This document shows, piece by piece, positions 1-8,874 of a DNA stretch of 34,711 bases. Position 1 is the stretch's first letter; every line of letters begins with the position of its first letter. A program made the translations under genes and the position numbers. The stretch is taken from NCBI RefSeq assembly GCF_003732545.1, contig NZ_AYKF01000083.1:1-34711 (forward strand). Reading direction: 5' to 3'. The DNA comes from Salinisphaera orenii subsp. halophila YIM 95161. GTDB lineage: Bacteria; Pseudomonadota; Gammaproteobacteria; Nevskiales; Salinisphaeraceae. The notes under the pieces are model-generated. The model was not told where the DNA came from, made no database searches, and was given only the letters and a program-made list of their open reading frames with translations.

Positions 1-1
1 A

Positions 2-349
2 CGCATGGGCCTCAAGGCCCGGCGGCGGCCGGACGAGTCGCGGGTGGTGCGCGCGCGGCTGGCGCCAGAACTGATGCGTGGCGATATCGTGATCATGGAT
101 AATCTGGCCGCGCACAAGGTCGCCGGGGTACCCGAGGCCATCGAAAGCGCCGGCGCGTGGCTACTCTACTTGCCGCCGTATTCGCTCGATCTCAATCCCA
201 TCGAGATGGCGTTTGCCAAGCTCAAGGCGCTATTGCGGCGCACCGCGGCCCGTACCCGAGCGGCGCTCTGGGACGGGATCGCGGAGGCGTTGCGCCAATT
301 CACCCCGGCCGAATGTCGCAACCTGCTGGCCCATGCTGGCTATAGATGA
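2..349 (+). CDS. IS630-family transposase, C-terminal part (gene cut by window edge)
   Basis: This is the C-terminal catalytic part of a DDE transposase. The reading frame is open from the first bases, so the gene begins outside the window. The motif [11 protein letters not shown] carries the second acidic residue. The block [19 protein letters not shown] carries the final Glu and is a hallmark of IS630/Tc1-mariner transposases. The reading ends in TGA at 347-349. The sequence after the stop (350-372) may hold the terminal inverted repeat, because a TA dinucleotide (373-374), the usual IS630 target, follows it. The stretch before the DNLAAHK motif fits the family poorly and could be decayed. 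The element marks the left border of the catabolic block. Confidence 0.85.
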   Translation, partial: RMGLKARRRPDESRVVRARLAPELMRGDIVIMDNLAAHKVAGVPEAIESAGAWLLYLPPYSLDLNPIEMAFAKLKALLRRTAARTRAALWDGIAEALRQFTPAECRNLLAHAGYR

Positions 350-433
350 CTCAATAAATAGGCAAAATGCTCTAGTGGGGTTATACCAACTGAATCTTGC
401 GAAAGCTGTACCGCTTCGAGTATTACGATGCCG

Positions 434-1249
434 CTATTTTCCGGGCCGCTCAAATGTCTGCCATAGGTCCGAAAGTTTCATCGCTTGGGCTAGCAGCACC
501 GGCTGATAGCGTGCCCGCATAGCCTCGACGGATACGCGCGCCGACGACGTGCTTACGCTCAGCGCGGCGACAACGGCTCCTGCGGTGTCGCGAATGGGCG
601 CTGCCATGGCGCGCATGCCGAGTTCGATCTCTTCGTCGCTGATTGCGATGCCGTCGTGGCGTACGGCGTCGATTCGCTCGAGCAGTGCCGGCAGCTCGGT
701 GCATGTTTTTGGGGTACGGCGGACGCGATCGTTGTCGGCCAGCTTGGCCTTAGCGCGCTCGATCGGTAGGTCGCTGATGAGCACACGGCCGGTCGCGGAG
801 CAATATATGGGCAGACGACCGCCGACCTTGACGCCGGTGGTCACCACGCGAGAAGTCTCGGCGCGGGCGACGAAAACCGATTCGTCGTTTTCGAGCATCG
901 TAATCGAAACGGGATCCTCGAGCGTGTCGCGCATGCTGTCGAGCATCGACTGTGCCGCCTCGGTGAACGAGGTCGGCTTTGTATAGCCACGCGATAATCG
1001 GATGAGGCGCGCGCTGGGCTTGAAGTATTGGTCGGCGTCGCGTTCAACGTACCCCAGTTCCGCTAGCGTCAATAGACAACGGCGCGCGGTCGCTCGAGAA
1101 ATGCCGATATGCCGAGCGGCTTCCGCAGATGTGAGTGTGTATCGAACGCCGTCGAACATTTCGATGATAGCCAGTCCCTTGGCCAGGCCGGCCATCCACT
1201 CCGCTGGACGCGCCTTGGCGTCGAATGTTTTGTCGCGCGGGGTTGACAC
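434..1249 (-). CDS. tphR: IclR-family transcriptional regulator, TphR-like
   Basis: This is a predicted regulator of the divergent terephthalate operon. An N-terminal winged helix-turn-helix (about residues 20-85, including SAEAARHIGISRATARRCLL) is followed by an IclR effector-binding domain ending near residue 260. I place the start at GTG 1249, giving 271 residues, because GGGAG lies 8 bases upstream of it. A TTG 15 bases further upstream would add five residues but overlaps that Shine-Dalgarno sequence. IclR proteins regulate tph clusters in Comamonas, and the PcaU/PcaR/PobR regulators belong to the same family. The position, back to back with tphA2 across a gap holding two palindromes, supports a role in TPA-responsive control. 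The effector itself is inferred. Confidence 0.85.
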   Translation of the reverse strand: MSTPRDKTFDAKARPAEWMAGLAKGLAIIEMFDGVRYTLTSAEAARHIGISRATARRCLLTLAELGYVERDADQYFKPSARLIRLSRGYTKPTSFTEAAQSMLDSMRDTLEDPVSITMLENDESVFVARAETSRVVTTGVKVGGRLPIYCSATGRVLISDLPIERAKAKLADNDRVRRTPKTCTELPALLERIDAVRHDGIAISDEEIELGMRAMAAPIRDTAGAVVAALSVSTSSARVSVEAMRARYQPVLLAQAMKLSDLWQTFERPGK

Positions 1250-1272
1250 GATGAAATCTCCCAAATAGTGTT

Positions 1273-1306
1273 GTTCGAAAGTCGAACAAGCGTTCGATAA
1301 TCGAAC
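1273..1306. promoter_or_regulatory. Two tandem palindromic operators between tphR and tphA2
   Basis: Two perfect inverted repeats of the form GTTCGA-N3-TCGAAC occupy 1273-1287 (spacer AAG) and 1292-1306 (spacer TAA). Their centres are 19 bp apart, close to two helical turns, so bound dimers would lie on roughly the same DNA face. They sit in the only gap between the divergent tphR and tphA2 genes, 37 bp before the tphA2 ATG. The second site contains GATAAT (1296-1301), a possible -10 element for tphA2, and another GATAAT follows at 1307-1312. The likely ligand is the adjacent IclR protein. This is inferred from position. Confidence 0.75.
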
Positions 1307-1343
1307 GATAATTGCGATTCAATGCTAGCGGAGATCGAAACCG

Positions 1344-2591
1344 ATGAATATAAGAAACGACATCGCCCCACCCACCGAATGGCCGGAAGGCCAGCTCAGC
1401 CGGGTGCCGTACTGGACCTTCCAGCGCGAGGATGTCTATGCCCGTGAACAGGCGCGTATCTATCAGGGCAAGACCTGGAACTATCTCTGTCTCGAAGTGG
1501 AGATCGCCGAGCCCGGCGATTACGTGGCGACCCATATCGGCGATACGCCGGTGATCGTCACCCGCGCCGAAGACGGCGAAATCTATGCGTTCGAGAACCG
1601 CTGCGCGCATCGCGGCGCGCTGCTCGCGCTCGACGATCGCGGCAAGGCCAAGGATTTCACCTGCGTCTATCATGCCTGGACCTACAGCCTGCAGGGCGAT
1701 CTCACCGGTATCGCCTTCAAGGACGGTATCGGTGGCAAGGGCGGCATGCCCGACAACTTCTGCATGGCCAAGCACGGGCCCATGAAGCTGCGCGTGACCA
1801 CGCTCTACGGGCTGGTCTTCGGCAGCTTCTCCAACGAAGTGCCGGCGATCGAGGAATACCTCGGCGATGAAGTCCTGGCCTGTGTCGAGCGCGTACTCAA
1901 GGGTCGCAAGCTCGAGGTGATCGGCCGTTTCACCCAACAGCTGCCCAACAACTGGAAGCTGTATTTCGAGAACGTCAAGGACAGCTACCACGCCTCGATC
2001 CTGCATCTGTTCTTCACGACCTTCGAAATCAATCGTTTGTCGCAGAAGGGCGCGATCATCGTCAGCGAAGACGGCGGCAACCATGTCAGCTATTCGGCGA
2101 TCGATCCCGACGCCGAACGCGACGAGGATTACGCCAAGGAAAAAATCCGCTCGGAAAGCGACTATCGCCTGGCCGACCCGTCGTTGCTCGACAACTTCGA
2201 AGAATTCGGTGATGGCGTGACGCTCCAGATTCTGTCGGTATTCCCCGGCTTCGTGCTGCAGCAGATTCAGAACTGCATCGCCGTGCGCCAGATCATTCCG
2301 CAGTCGGTCGAGCAGACCGAGCTCAACTGGACCTATCTCGGCTTCACCGACGACACCCCCGAGCAGCGCCGGATCCGGCTCAAGCAGAGCAACCTCGTCG
2401 GTCCGGCCGGCTATGTCTCGATGGAAGACGGCTGCGTGGGCGGTTTCGTACAGCGCGGCATTGCCGGCGTGCCGGAACACAGCTCGATCATGGAAATGGG
2501 CGGCCATGATGCCCAGTCGAGCGAAAGCCGGGTAACCGAAGCCTCGATCCGCGGCTTCTGGAAAGCCTACCGTCGGGAGATGGACGTATGA
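1344..2591 (+). CDS. tphA2: Terephthalate 1,2-dioxygenase, oxygenase alpha subunit
   Basis: This is the catalytic subunit of a Rieske ring-hydroxylating dioxygenase of 415 residues. The [2Fe-2S] Rieske motif is visible as C87-x-H89 and C107-x2-H110. The mononuclear iron site shows D213-x2-H216-x4-H221 within [12 protein letters not shown]. The subgroup containing this motif includes TphA2 and the anthranilate dioxygenase AndAc. The PdxA-like dehydrogenase two genes downstream discriminates in favour of terephthalate. TphA2A3 would convert TPA to 1,2-dihydroxy-3,5-cyclohexadiene-1,4-dicarboxylate in the cytoplasm, using electrons from TphA1. A GGAG lies about 10 bases before the ATG. The stop overlaps the tphA3 start (ATGA), indicating translational coupling. 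Substrate identity is inferred from context. Confidence 0.88.
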   Translation: MNIRNDIAPPTEWPEGQLSRVPYWTFQREDVYAREQARIYQGKTWNYLCLEVEIAEPGDYVATHIGDTPVIVTRAEDGEIYAFENRCAHRGALLALDDRGKAKDFTCVYHAWTYSLQGDLTGIAFKDGIGGKGGMPDNFCMAKHGPMKLRVTTLYGLVFGSFSNEVPAIEEYLGDEVLACVERVLKGRKLEVIGRFTQQLPNNWKLYFENVKDSYHASILHLFFTTFEINRLSQKGAIIVSEDGGNHVSYSAIDPDAERDEDYAKEKIRSESDYRLADPSLLDNFEEFGDGVTLQILSVFPGFVLQQIQNCIAVRQIIPQSVEQTELNWTYLGFTDDTPEQRRIRLKQSNLVGPAGYVSMEDGCVGGFVQRGIAGVPEHSSIMEMGGHDAQSSESRVTEASIRGFWKAYRREMDV

Positions 2592-3076
2592 CGGGCGTAC
2601 CACTCAGCCAGAGCGAACTGTTTCATCTGATCGCCCGTGCGCAGGCGGCCTATACGCGCTGTGTCGATGACGAACGAGCCCAGAGCTGGCCGGATTTCTT
2701 TACCGAGTCCTGTCTCTATGTCGTGACCACGGCCGACAACTATGCCGCCGGCTTCGAGGCCGGCCTGATGTATGCCGATAGCCGCGGCATGCTCGAGGAC
2801 CGTATTTCGGCGCTCAACGAGGCCAATATTTACGAGCAACAAAGCTATCGACATCTGCTGGGCCAGCCGGATATCCGCAATGTGAGCGACGACGGCATCG
2901 ACGTCGAGACCAGTTTCATGGTCGTGCGCATCATGCGCAACGGCGGCACGAGCGTGTTCGCTTCCGGGCGCTATATCGACCGCTATGTCGTCGAACAAGG
3001 GCGCGCCCTTCTGGCCAAGCGCATCGTCGTGTGCGACAGCAAGACGATCGATACCCTGCTGGCGTTGCCGTTATGA
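2588..3076 (+). CDS. tphA3: Terephthalate 1,2-dioxygenase, oxygenase beta subunit
   Basis: This is the small structural subunit of the alpha/beta Rieske oxygenase, 162 residues, of the SnoaL-like cone fold used by ring-hydroxylating beta subunits. Recognisable family features are the N-terminal acidic segment, [14 protein letters not shown] near residue 60, and the C-terminal strand block [28 protein letters not shown]. No catalytic residues are expected. Its start overlaps the tphA2 stop and its stop overlaps the tphB start, each as ATGA. The three genes are therefore translationally coupled. Isophthalate-type systems use an oxygenase without a beta subunit, so its presence favours the terephthalate assignment. 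Confidence 0.88.
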   Translation: MTGVPLSQSELFHLIARAQAAYTRCVDDERAQSWPDFFTESCLYVVTTADNYAAGFEAGLMYADSRGMLEDRISALNEANIYEQQSYRHLLGQPDIRNVSDDGIDVETSFMVVRIMRNGGTSVFASGRYIDRYVVEQGRALLAKRIVVCDSKTIDTLLALPL

Positions 3077-4059
3077 GCGCTGCGTTCGTGGTGGCCGTGC
3101 CGATCGGCGATCCGAACGGCATCGGCCCGGAGATCGCGATCGCCGCGGCGCAGGCGCTGGCCGCAGGCTCGCCGGTGCGTGCGGTGCTGGTAGGCGATGC
3201 CCATGTGCTCGAGCACTACGCGGCGGCCGTAGGGGTGGCACTACGCCGCTGGGCGCCGGGCGCGCCGCTGTCGACGGGGGCTACGGATACCGTCGATATG
3301 GTCGATGTGGCCGCGCTGCCTGCCGAGGCCTTTCGGCCCGGCGACTGTGGCCCGGCCTCGGGCGCCGCGACCGTGGCCTATCTCAAGGCCGCCATCGAAC
3401 TTACCGCCTCGGGCGACGCGCAGGCGATCGTCGGCTGCCCACATCACGAGGGCGCGGTTAACGCATCGGGTACCCCGTTCCAGGGTTATCCCGCGCTGTT
3501 GGGCGAACTTACGCACGCCGAAGCCGATTCGGTGATCCTGATGCTGGAAGGCGGCGGATTTCGTATTGCCCACGTCACTTTGCACGAGTCGGTGGTCAAC
3601 GCGGTCACCCGTGTCAACGAGGCCATGGTGGTGCGCGCGGCCGAGATCACGCTCGCGGCGCTGGCGCGTCGCGGTATCGACAAGCCGCGGCTGGGCATAT
3701 TCGGGATCAACCCGCATGCTGGCGAGAACGGCCTGTTCGGTCACGAGGACGAGCAGGTGACGCGCCCGGCGGTCGCCCGTCTGAAGCAAGCCGGCCATCG
3801 TATCGAAGGCCCGCTCGGCGCGGATCTGATGCTGTCGGAAGATCGTTGCGACGGCTATGTCGCCATGTTTCACGATCAGGGCCATATCCCGATCAAGCTC
3901 CTGGCCCAACGTGAAAGCGTGGCCTATTCGCTGGGCGCGGATTTCATGTTCGCAAGTGTGGGGCACGGCAGCGCGCCGGATATCGCGGGCCAGGGCAAAG
4001 CGGATCACCGGCCCTTGCTCGCCACGCTGAATGCGATCGCCGGGAATGTTGCCGCCTAG
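3073..4059 (+). CDS. tphB: PdxA-like 1,2-dihydroxy-3,5-cyclohexadiene-1,4-dicarboxylate dehydrogenase
   Basis: This 328-residue protein is a PdxA homologue. In tph clusters such proteins oxidise and decarboxylate the TPA cis-dihydrodiol to protocatechuate. The family opening VPIGDPNGIGPE is present. The three metal-binding histidines of PdxA align with H171 (HVTLHESV), H215 (INPHAGENG) and H267 (MFHDQGHIP). The ATG at 3073 overlaps the tphA3 stop as ATGA. A role in pyridoxal phosphate synthesis is unlikely because it is coupled to a Rieske dioxygenase and is not next to ksgA/surA-type genes. Cofactor choice and product are known for the family and were not tested here. Confidence 0.87.
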   Translation: MSAAFVVAVPIGDPNGIGPEIAIAAAQALAAGSPVRAVLVGDAHVLEHYAAAVGVALRRWAPGAPLSTGATDTVDMVDVAALPAEAFRPGDCGPASGAATVAYLKAAIELTASGDAQAIVGCPHHEGAVNASGTPFQGYPALLGELTHAEADSVILMLEGGGFRIAHVTLHESVVNAVTRVNEAMVVRAAEITLAALARRGIDKPRLGIFGINPHAGENGLFGHEDEQVTRPAVARLKQAGHRIEGPLGADLMLSEDRCDGYVAMFHDQGHIPIKLLAQRESVAYSLGADFMFASVGHGSAPDIAGQGKADHRPLLATLNAIAGNVAA

Positions 4060-4078
4060 CGCCGTGAAAGGAGCCGAA

Positions 4079-5080
4079 ATGCAAAGACAGATCACAGTTG
4101 CCGGCCGCGAGACGGTTTTCCCCTGCGGCGAAAGCGAAACCGTGCTCGATGCGGCCGAACGGGCCGGTTGGGGCCTGCCCTATTCCTGTCGCAAGGGCGT
4201 GTGTTCGAGCTGCGAAGCACGGGTCGTGTCCGGTGAAGTCGCCTGCGGGCCCGGCGCGCGCCGCGAGAACGGGCCGCTGGACGCGGTCAAGCTATGCCAG
4301 GCGGTGCCGCTGACCGATATCGAGATCGATCCGGTCTATATCACCGATCGCACGCCCCCGGCGCGTCGGCGTATGCAGGCCCATGTTTTTCGTATCGATA
4401 CCCCGTCCGCCGACGTGCGTATCGTGCACCTGCGTTTTCCGATCGGCCGGCGGGTGCCGTTTCAGGCCGGGCAGTACGTCAAACTGCTGCTCGACGACGA
4501 CCTGAGCCGCAACTATTCGCTGGCCAATCCGCCGCGCGACAACGATGCGGTTCAATTGCACGTGCAGCGATTGCCCGGCGGCTATTTTTCGGACCGGGTT
4601 CTCGGCGGTCTGAACGTCGGCGATGCGCTTGAACTCGAGATGCCGTTCGGCCTGTTCACGCTGTCGGACAGCGACGACGCCCGAACCATTCTGCTGGCCA
4701 CCGGTACCGGCTTCGCGCCGATCCGCTCGATCCTCCAGGATCTGGTGCGCCGCCGGGTCAACCGTCGCGTCTGGTTGTACTGGGGCGCGCGTACGCGTGA
4801 CGAGATCTACCAGTTCGAGCAGATGCAGGCGCTGGATCAACGCTACGACTGGTTCTCGTTCGTGCCGGTGCTGTCGCGACAATCGCAGGCGCCGGCATGC
4901 CGGCAGGGCTATGTGCAGTCGGCGGTGCTCGAAGATCATCCCGATCTGGCGGACTACGAAGTCTATGCCTGCGGCAGCCAGACGATGGTCCAGGCCGCCC
5001 ACGACCGGTTGATCGAAGACGGCGGCTTGGACGAGGCGAATTTCTATTCAGACGTCTTCGTGCCGGCCACAACGGAATGA
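4079..5080 (+). CDS. tphA1: Terephthalate dioxygenase reductase, ferredoxin-FAD-NAD(P)H type
   Basis: This is the electron-transfer component for TphA2A3, 333 residues. An N-terminal plant-type [2Fe-2S] ferredoxin domain has C37-x4-C42-x2-C45 and C73. An FAD-binding domain follows, with RNYSLAN near residues 143-149. The NAD(P)H domain has ATGTGFAPIRSIL and a late YACGS motif. The start at ATG 4079 has AAGGAG six bases upstream. An in-frame ATG 48 bases earlier lies inside tphB and has no such site. Domain order matches TphA1 and other class IB-type reductases. It follows tphB by 19 bp in the same operon. Confidence 0.88.
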   Translation: MQRQITVAGRETVFPCGESETVLDAAERAGWGLPYSCRKGVCSSCEARVVSGEVACGPGARRENGPLDAVKLCQAVPLTDIEIDPVYITDRTPPARRRMQAHVFRIDTPSADVRIVHLRFPIGRRVPFQAGQYVKLLLDDDLSRNYSLANPPRDNDAVQLHVQRLPGGYFSDRVLGGLNVGDALELEMPFGLFTLSDSDDARTILLATGTGFAPIRSILQDLVRRRVNRRVWLYWGARTRDEIYQFEQMQALDQRYDWFSFVPVLSRQSQAPACRQGYVQSAVLEDHPDLADYEVYACGSQTMVQAAHDRLIEDGGLDEANFYSDVFVPATTE

Positions 5081-5165
5081 AAACACGGCGACAGACCGTG
5101 GCTTAGAAACCCATCCACCCAGAAGGCGTGCCCAACGCAGCACGCGATGCGATAGAGAGGAAACG

Positions 5166-6200
5166 ATGATAAGAAACAAACGATTCGGCAAAGCGTGTAT
5201 TGCGCTGCTAGGTGCTGCGATGACGTTGCTGTCGAGCGCGGCGATGGCCGACATCATGGTCATGGGCGGCAACCCCACCGGCAGCCTGTTCTACGCACAG
5301 TCCCAGGCGATCGCCTCGACGATCGGCCGGCATACCGATCTGCGCGTGGACGTGTTGCCCCAGTCCAGCACCGTGTTTTTCCCGATGTTCATGACCGGCG
5401 AAGCCGATATCGGCCTGGCCAGTCCGATCGGCGCGCTGTTGGCCGCCGATGCCGAAGGCCCGTACGACGGGGCCAACGGGGGCAAGGGCTATCGCATGAA
5501 AACCGTCATGCTCGGCTCGCCGATCCGCCTGTCGCTGGTAGTGCGCAAGGGCGCCGGTATCGACTCGGTGGCGGATCTCGAGGGCAAGCGGGTCGTGGCC
5601 AACTACGGTGCATTCGCTGGTTCGACGATCACCGCGCTGGCGGTACTGGCGAACGGCGGTTTGAGCCGTGACGACGTGTCCGTGGTGAACGTGTCGAGCT
5701 ATCCGGGAGGCGTACGCGCGGTGATGGAAGGCCGTGCCGATGCCGCGGTCGGCTCGGTGGGCAGCGGCATACTGCAACAGCTCAATGCCCAGAGTGGCGC
5801 CAAGATCCTGCCGATCGATCCCTCGGAGGACGCCATGGCGCGCTCTAAAGCCGTCGGGCCGGCCTTCGTGCCGCTATTGGTCGAGAAAGGCAGTTCGGTC
5901 GGCGTGGCCGAGGACACCTATACCCTGAGCTATGCGGAAACCATCTATGCCCGCCCCGACCTGGACCATGCCAAGGTCACGGCCGTGATCGATGCGCTCT
6001 GGGCGCACCACGACGAGCTGCCGAAAGTGCATCGCAGCCTGTCGACCTGGACACCCGATCGCTTCGTCAGTACCCAGGCCGCGTTGCCCTACCATCCGGC
6101 GGCGATCGCGTATTACAAGGAAAAGGGTGTGTGGACCGACGACATGGCCCAGCGCCAGAAGCAGCTGCTTGCCGAAGAAGCCGAGCGCGCGAAACGCTGA
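5166..6200 (+). CDS. TAXI-family TRAP transporter solute-binding protein
   Basis: This 344-residue periplasmic binding protein belongs to the TAXI (TRAP-associated extracytoplasmic immunogenic) family. A Sec signal peptide (positive MIRNKR, hydrophobic core, cleavage after SSAAMA near residue 28) precedes the mature start DIMVMGGNPTGSLFY. Family blocks include MFMTGEADIGLASPIGA and a DLEGKRVVANYGAFAGS segment. AGAGAGG precedes the ATG. It follows tphA1 by 85 bp and precedes a fused TRAP permease, so its ligand is probably terephthalate or a related dicarboxylate. This is inferred from operon position. Known TPA uptake systems use TphC of the tripartite tricarboxylate family or MFS permeases. 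Confidence 0.88.
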   Translation: MIRNKRFGKACIALLGAAMTLLSSAAMADIMVMGGNPTGSLFYAQSQAIASTIGRHTDLRVDVLPQSSTVFFPMFMTGEADIGLASPIGALLAADAEGPYDGANGGKGYRMKTVMLGSPIRLSLVVRKGAGIDSVADLEGKRVVANYGAFAGSTITALAVLANGGLSRDDVSVVNVSSYPGGVRAVMEGRADAAVGSVGSGILQQLNAQSGAKILPIDPSEDAMARSKAVGPAFVPLLVEKGSSVGVAEDTYTLSYAETIYARPDLDHAKVTAVIDALWAHHDELPKVHRSLSTWTPDRFVSTQAALPYHPAAIAYYKEKGVWTDDMAQRQKQLLAEEAERAKR

Positions 6201-6257
6201 TTCGCGCCGGCGCACTGTCATAGCCCGCAGGGCGATGCGTTCGCGTAGCGAGACTGT

Positions 6258-6286
6258 GGTTGGCCCGGCGTCATGTCGGGCCAACC
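6258..6286 (+). promoter_or_regulatory. Intercistronic hairpin between TAXI protein and permease genes
   Basis: A perfect 10-bp stem (GGTTGGCCCG paired with CGGGCCAACC) closes a 9-base loop, 57 bases after the binding-protein stop and 52 bases before the permease start. No T-run follows, so it is not a standard terminator. Such structures between a binding-protein gene and its permease gene often protect the upstream mRNA 3' end and set unequal expression. That role is inferred. Confidence 0.6.
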
Positions 6287-6338
6287 GCGGTGCGACCGAT
6301 AGGCGGCGAGCGGCCCGGGGTCGAAAGAGGAGATTACG

Positions 6339-8258
6339 GTGTTACAGAATCGAAGGCCTCTGACAGGGCTATGGGCCCTGTTCGCCCGCCTGATGGCGGC
6401 GCTGGTGCCCGTGTCGACGATCGTCTACGTGTCGCGGGTGTTACCGGACATGGGCTTGATCGTCTACAAGGAACAGTTCCTGGCGTTTTTTCTGACGCTT
6501 TGTCTGGCCCTGACTTTCATGACCGTGCCGGCGCGTGCGGCGCACAAGCAACAGGCACACGTGCCCTGGTATGACGTGATCCTGGTGCTCGCGGCGCTCG
6601 CGATCGGCGGCTACATTTCGTTCGAATATGGCTCGCTGATCACCACGATGGGGTTGATCACCGACGACAAGGTCCTTGTCAGCGCTATCGGTGTCGTGCT
6701 GCTGCTCGAGGCGGCCCGCCGCCAGGCGGGCTGGGTGATGGTCGGGCTGGCCCTGGTCGCGCTGAGCTATGCCTATTTCGGCCATCATCTGTCCGGCGTT
6801 TTCGAAACCCGCGTGATCGGGCTCGACCGGCTGCTCATCTATAACTATCTGGGCACCGGCGCGATCCTCGGTACGCCGTTATACGTGGCGGCCACCATCG
6901 TTGCGGCGTTCGTGTTGTTCGGTCAGGTGTTGTTCCTGGTCGGCGGCGGCGATGCGATTTCCAACTTCGCCTTCGCCTTGATGGGCCGTCGCCGCGGCGG
7001 CCCGGCCAAGGTGGCGGTGCTGTCGAGCGCCTTTTTCGGCTCGCTGTCGGGTAGTGCCTCGGGCAATGTCGCGACCACCGGTATGCTGACGATCCCGATG
7101 ATGCGTCGCGTGGGGTATAGCGATACCAAGGCAGCCGCGATTGAGGCGGTGGCGTCCACTGGAGGCCTGGTACTGCCGCCGGTCATGGCTGCGACCGGCT
7201 TCCTGATGGCTGAATTCCTCGGTATTCCGTACAGCACGGTGGCCATCGCCGCCGCGATCCCGGCGCTGCTGTTCTATCTGTGTGTCTACCTTCAGGTGGA
7301 CATGGAGGCGGGGCGCAACGGTATCACCGGCTGGCAGGGCGATGACCTGCCGGGCTTGCGTCGTTCGTGTATCGAGATACTGCCGGTCGTTCTGCCGTTC
7401 GCCGGGCTGCTCTATACCTTGTTCGCGCTGTACTGGAGCCCGGCGGCGTCCGCGTTCATGGGTACTGGCATCACGATTATCGTCAGTCTCGCACTGGCCT
7501 GGATGCGTCAGAGTGCGCGTGGCTATTTCAACGTGATCGCGACGGCGGGTGAAGCAGTCGTGTTCATCGCGATCATGTGTGCCGTTGCTGGCCTGGTCGT
7601 CGGTTGTCTGGGGTTAACCGGGCTGGGATCGAGTCTGGCCCAGAATCTGGTCACATTGTCGGGCGGCAGCGTCTGGTTGCTGCTGGGCTTCGCCGCGATC
7701 GGCTGTATCGTGCTCGGAATGGGCGTGCCGGTCACTGCGACCTATATCATTCTCGTGATCCTTGTCGGGCCGGCACTGGTGGAAGTCGGAGTCGACGATC
7801 TGAGCGCGCACATGTTCGTGTTCTATTTCGGTACGCTCTCATTCTTGACGCCGCCGGTCTGTCTTGCGGTGTTCGTAGCGGCATCGATCGCACAGTCGCC
7901 GCCCATGCGTACAGCCGGTTATGCGCTTCGGTTCGCGATCGTCGCTTATTTGATTCCATTCGTGTTCGTGTTCAATCCGGCGTTTCTGTTCCAAGGAACG
8001 TGGTTGGAGATCGCGAACGCGACGGTAGCCGGTATTGTCGGTGTGTTCCTTCTGTCGGCAGGTCTGGTCGGTTACCTGAAGGCGCCGCTGTCGATCGCAT
8101 TACGCGTACTGCTCGTAGGTGCGGGGCTGGTCGCTCTATTCCTATGCGGCACGTCCTGGCTGGTAACGCTGTTTGCGGTCGCCTTACTTATCGTAGTGAG
8201 CCGTTATAAATTCGGTTCCTCGGACAAGCGTACGCTGGGTTCGGCACCTGTCAGCTAA
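6339..8258 (+). CDS. Fused TRAP transporter permease (4TM plus 12TM)
   Basis: This 639-residue inner-membrane protein fuses the small (DctQ-like, N-terminal) and large (DctM-like) TRAP subunits, the form that partners TAXI binding proteins. Many hydrophobic spans are visible. Family signatures include FFGSLSGSASGNVATTG (about residue 228), EAVASTGGLVLPPVMAATGFLMAEF (about residue 268) and a repeat of this type in GMGVPVTATYIILVILVGPAL. The start is GTG at 6339 with AGAGGAG upstream. It would drive ion-coupled uptake of the ligand captured by the preceding TAXI protein. It is the last gene of the operon and is followed 54 bp later by an intrinsic terminator. Confidence 0.9.
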   Translation: MLQNRRPLTGLWALFARLMAALVPVSTIVYVSRVLPDMGLIVYKEQFLAFFLTLCLALTFMTVPARAAHKQQAHVPWYDVILVLAALAIGGYISFEYGSLITTMGLITDDKVLVSAIGVVLLLEAARRQAGWVMVGLALVALSYAYFGHHLSGVFETRVIGLDRLLIYNYLGTGAILGTPLYVAATIVAAFVLFGQVLFLVGGGDAISNFAFALMGRRRGGPAKVAVLSSAFFGSLSGSASGNVATTGMLTIPMMRRVGYSDTKAAAIEAVASTGGLVLPPVMAATGFLMAEFLGIPYSTVAIAAAIPALLFYLCVYLQVDMEAGRNGITGWQGDDLPGLRRSCIEILPVVLPFAGLLYTLFALYWSPAASAFMGTGITIIVSLALAWMRQSARGYFNVIATAGEAVVFIAIMCAVAGLVVGCLGLTGLGSSLAQNLVTLSGGSVWLLLGFAAIGCIVLGMGVPVTATYIILVILVGPALVEVGVDDLSAHMFVFYFGTLSFLTPPVCLAVFVAASIAQSPPMRTAGYALRFAIVAYLIPFVFVFNPAFLFQGTWLEIANATVAGIVGVFLLSAGLVGYLKAPLSIALRVLLVGAGLVALFLCGTSWLVTLFAVALLIVVSRYKFGSSDKRTLGSAPVS

Positions 8259-8311
8259 GGGCGTTACGATCGGGTAACGGGTGTTCGATAGCGCGACTGT
8301 CTGCGAGTGAC

Positions 8312-8332
8312 GCCGGGCCAAACCCGGCTTTT
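8312..8332 (+). terminator. Intrinsic terminator of the tph-TRAP operon
   Basis: A perfect 6-bp GC stem (GCCGGG, loop CCAAA, CCCGGC) is followed directly by TTTTA. It lies 54 bases past the permease stop and ends the plus-strand operon. Confidence 0.85.
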
Positions 8333-8586
8333 ATCGGTTCAATGGCGTGTTTGCCGCAGTGCTTGCGACTCTAATTTTTTAGTTTCACCGAACAGAACCG
8401 GGGAAGACCGTCCGTATTTGCAGGATGCAGGCCTGTAAGCGTAGCCGCCCGCCGCTTGATCACGCTCATGGTGTTGATGCGTTCAGCGCACTGGTATGCA
8501 GCGGGTGGCCAGAGCTTGATGCGTTCGGCACAGCGCTGCCGCCATTCGCGGCGGCTGACCCTGGCCCCGCATGCCACTGTGCAGGC

Positions 8587-8874
8587 CTACTTAGCACCGT
8601 AGGCCCGTGGGCATCCCGCTGTTGCCGACACGGTCTGATCCCGCTTATGCCGCTTGTGGGCTGTCCGCAGACGGCGATTGGCGGCCGGTAGTTTGTCCAA
8701 ATGGATCTGCTGGCCCGGTTTGGGTCGATCCCGAACAAGGCTGTAAAGCTGGCCACCGCCTGGGTCGGCGCCGAGCCGGGCGGCTGATCGCTTTCGCAAG
8801 GTGGTGGTCGGCGCTGGTAGGGCCAGTGCCCGTCCCACTGTTCTTATTTGTGGCGGCCGCATCGATCGCAGCAC
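8587..8874 (-). pseudogene. Decayed IS481-family transposase fragment
   Basis: The stretch 8333-9191 holds no intact gene. On the minus strand one reading of about 95 residues resembles the region between the helix-turn-helix and catalytic domains of IS481 transposases. It has an MLRSMR...QI segment, an ALALPAPTTTLRKRSAARLG block, and DRPKPGQQIHLDKLP (DNA about 8690-8735), which parallels the RYERxxPGELIHIDIKKLG pattern of that family. Sequence after IHLD is degenerate and ends early, and the catalytic DDE residues are not recoverable. The assignment rests on this short pattern only. Nothing else recognisable was seen in the gap. Confidence 0.45.

Noticed and set aside
1044-2603. Long minus-strand open frame of 519 codons opposite tphA2
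   Set aside because: It lies opposite a clear Rieske oxygenase gene with intact motifs and has no recognisable domain. It is an antisense shadow typical of GC-rich DNA.
3031-3072. Earlier in-frame ATG for tphB
   Set aside because: It lies inside tphA3 without a ribosome site. The ATG at 3073 overlaps the tphA3 stop and begins directly before the PdxA-family N-terminus.
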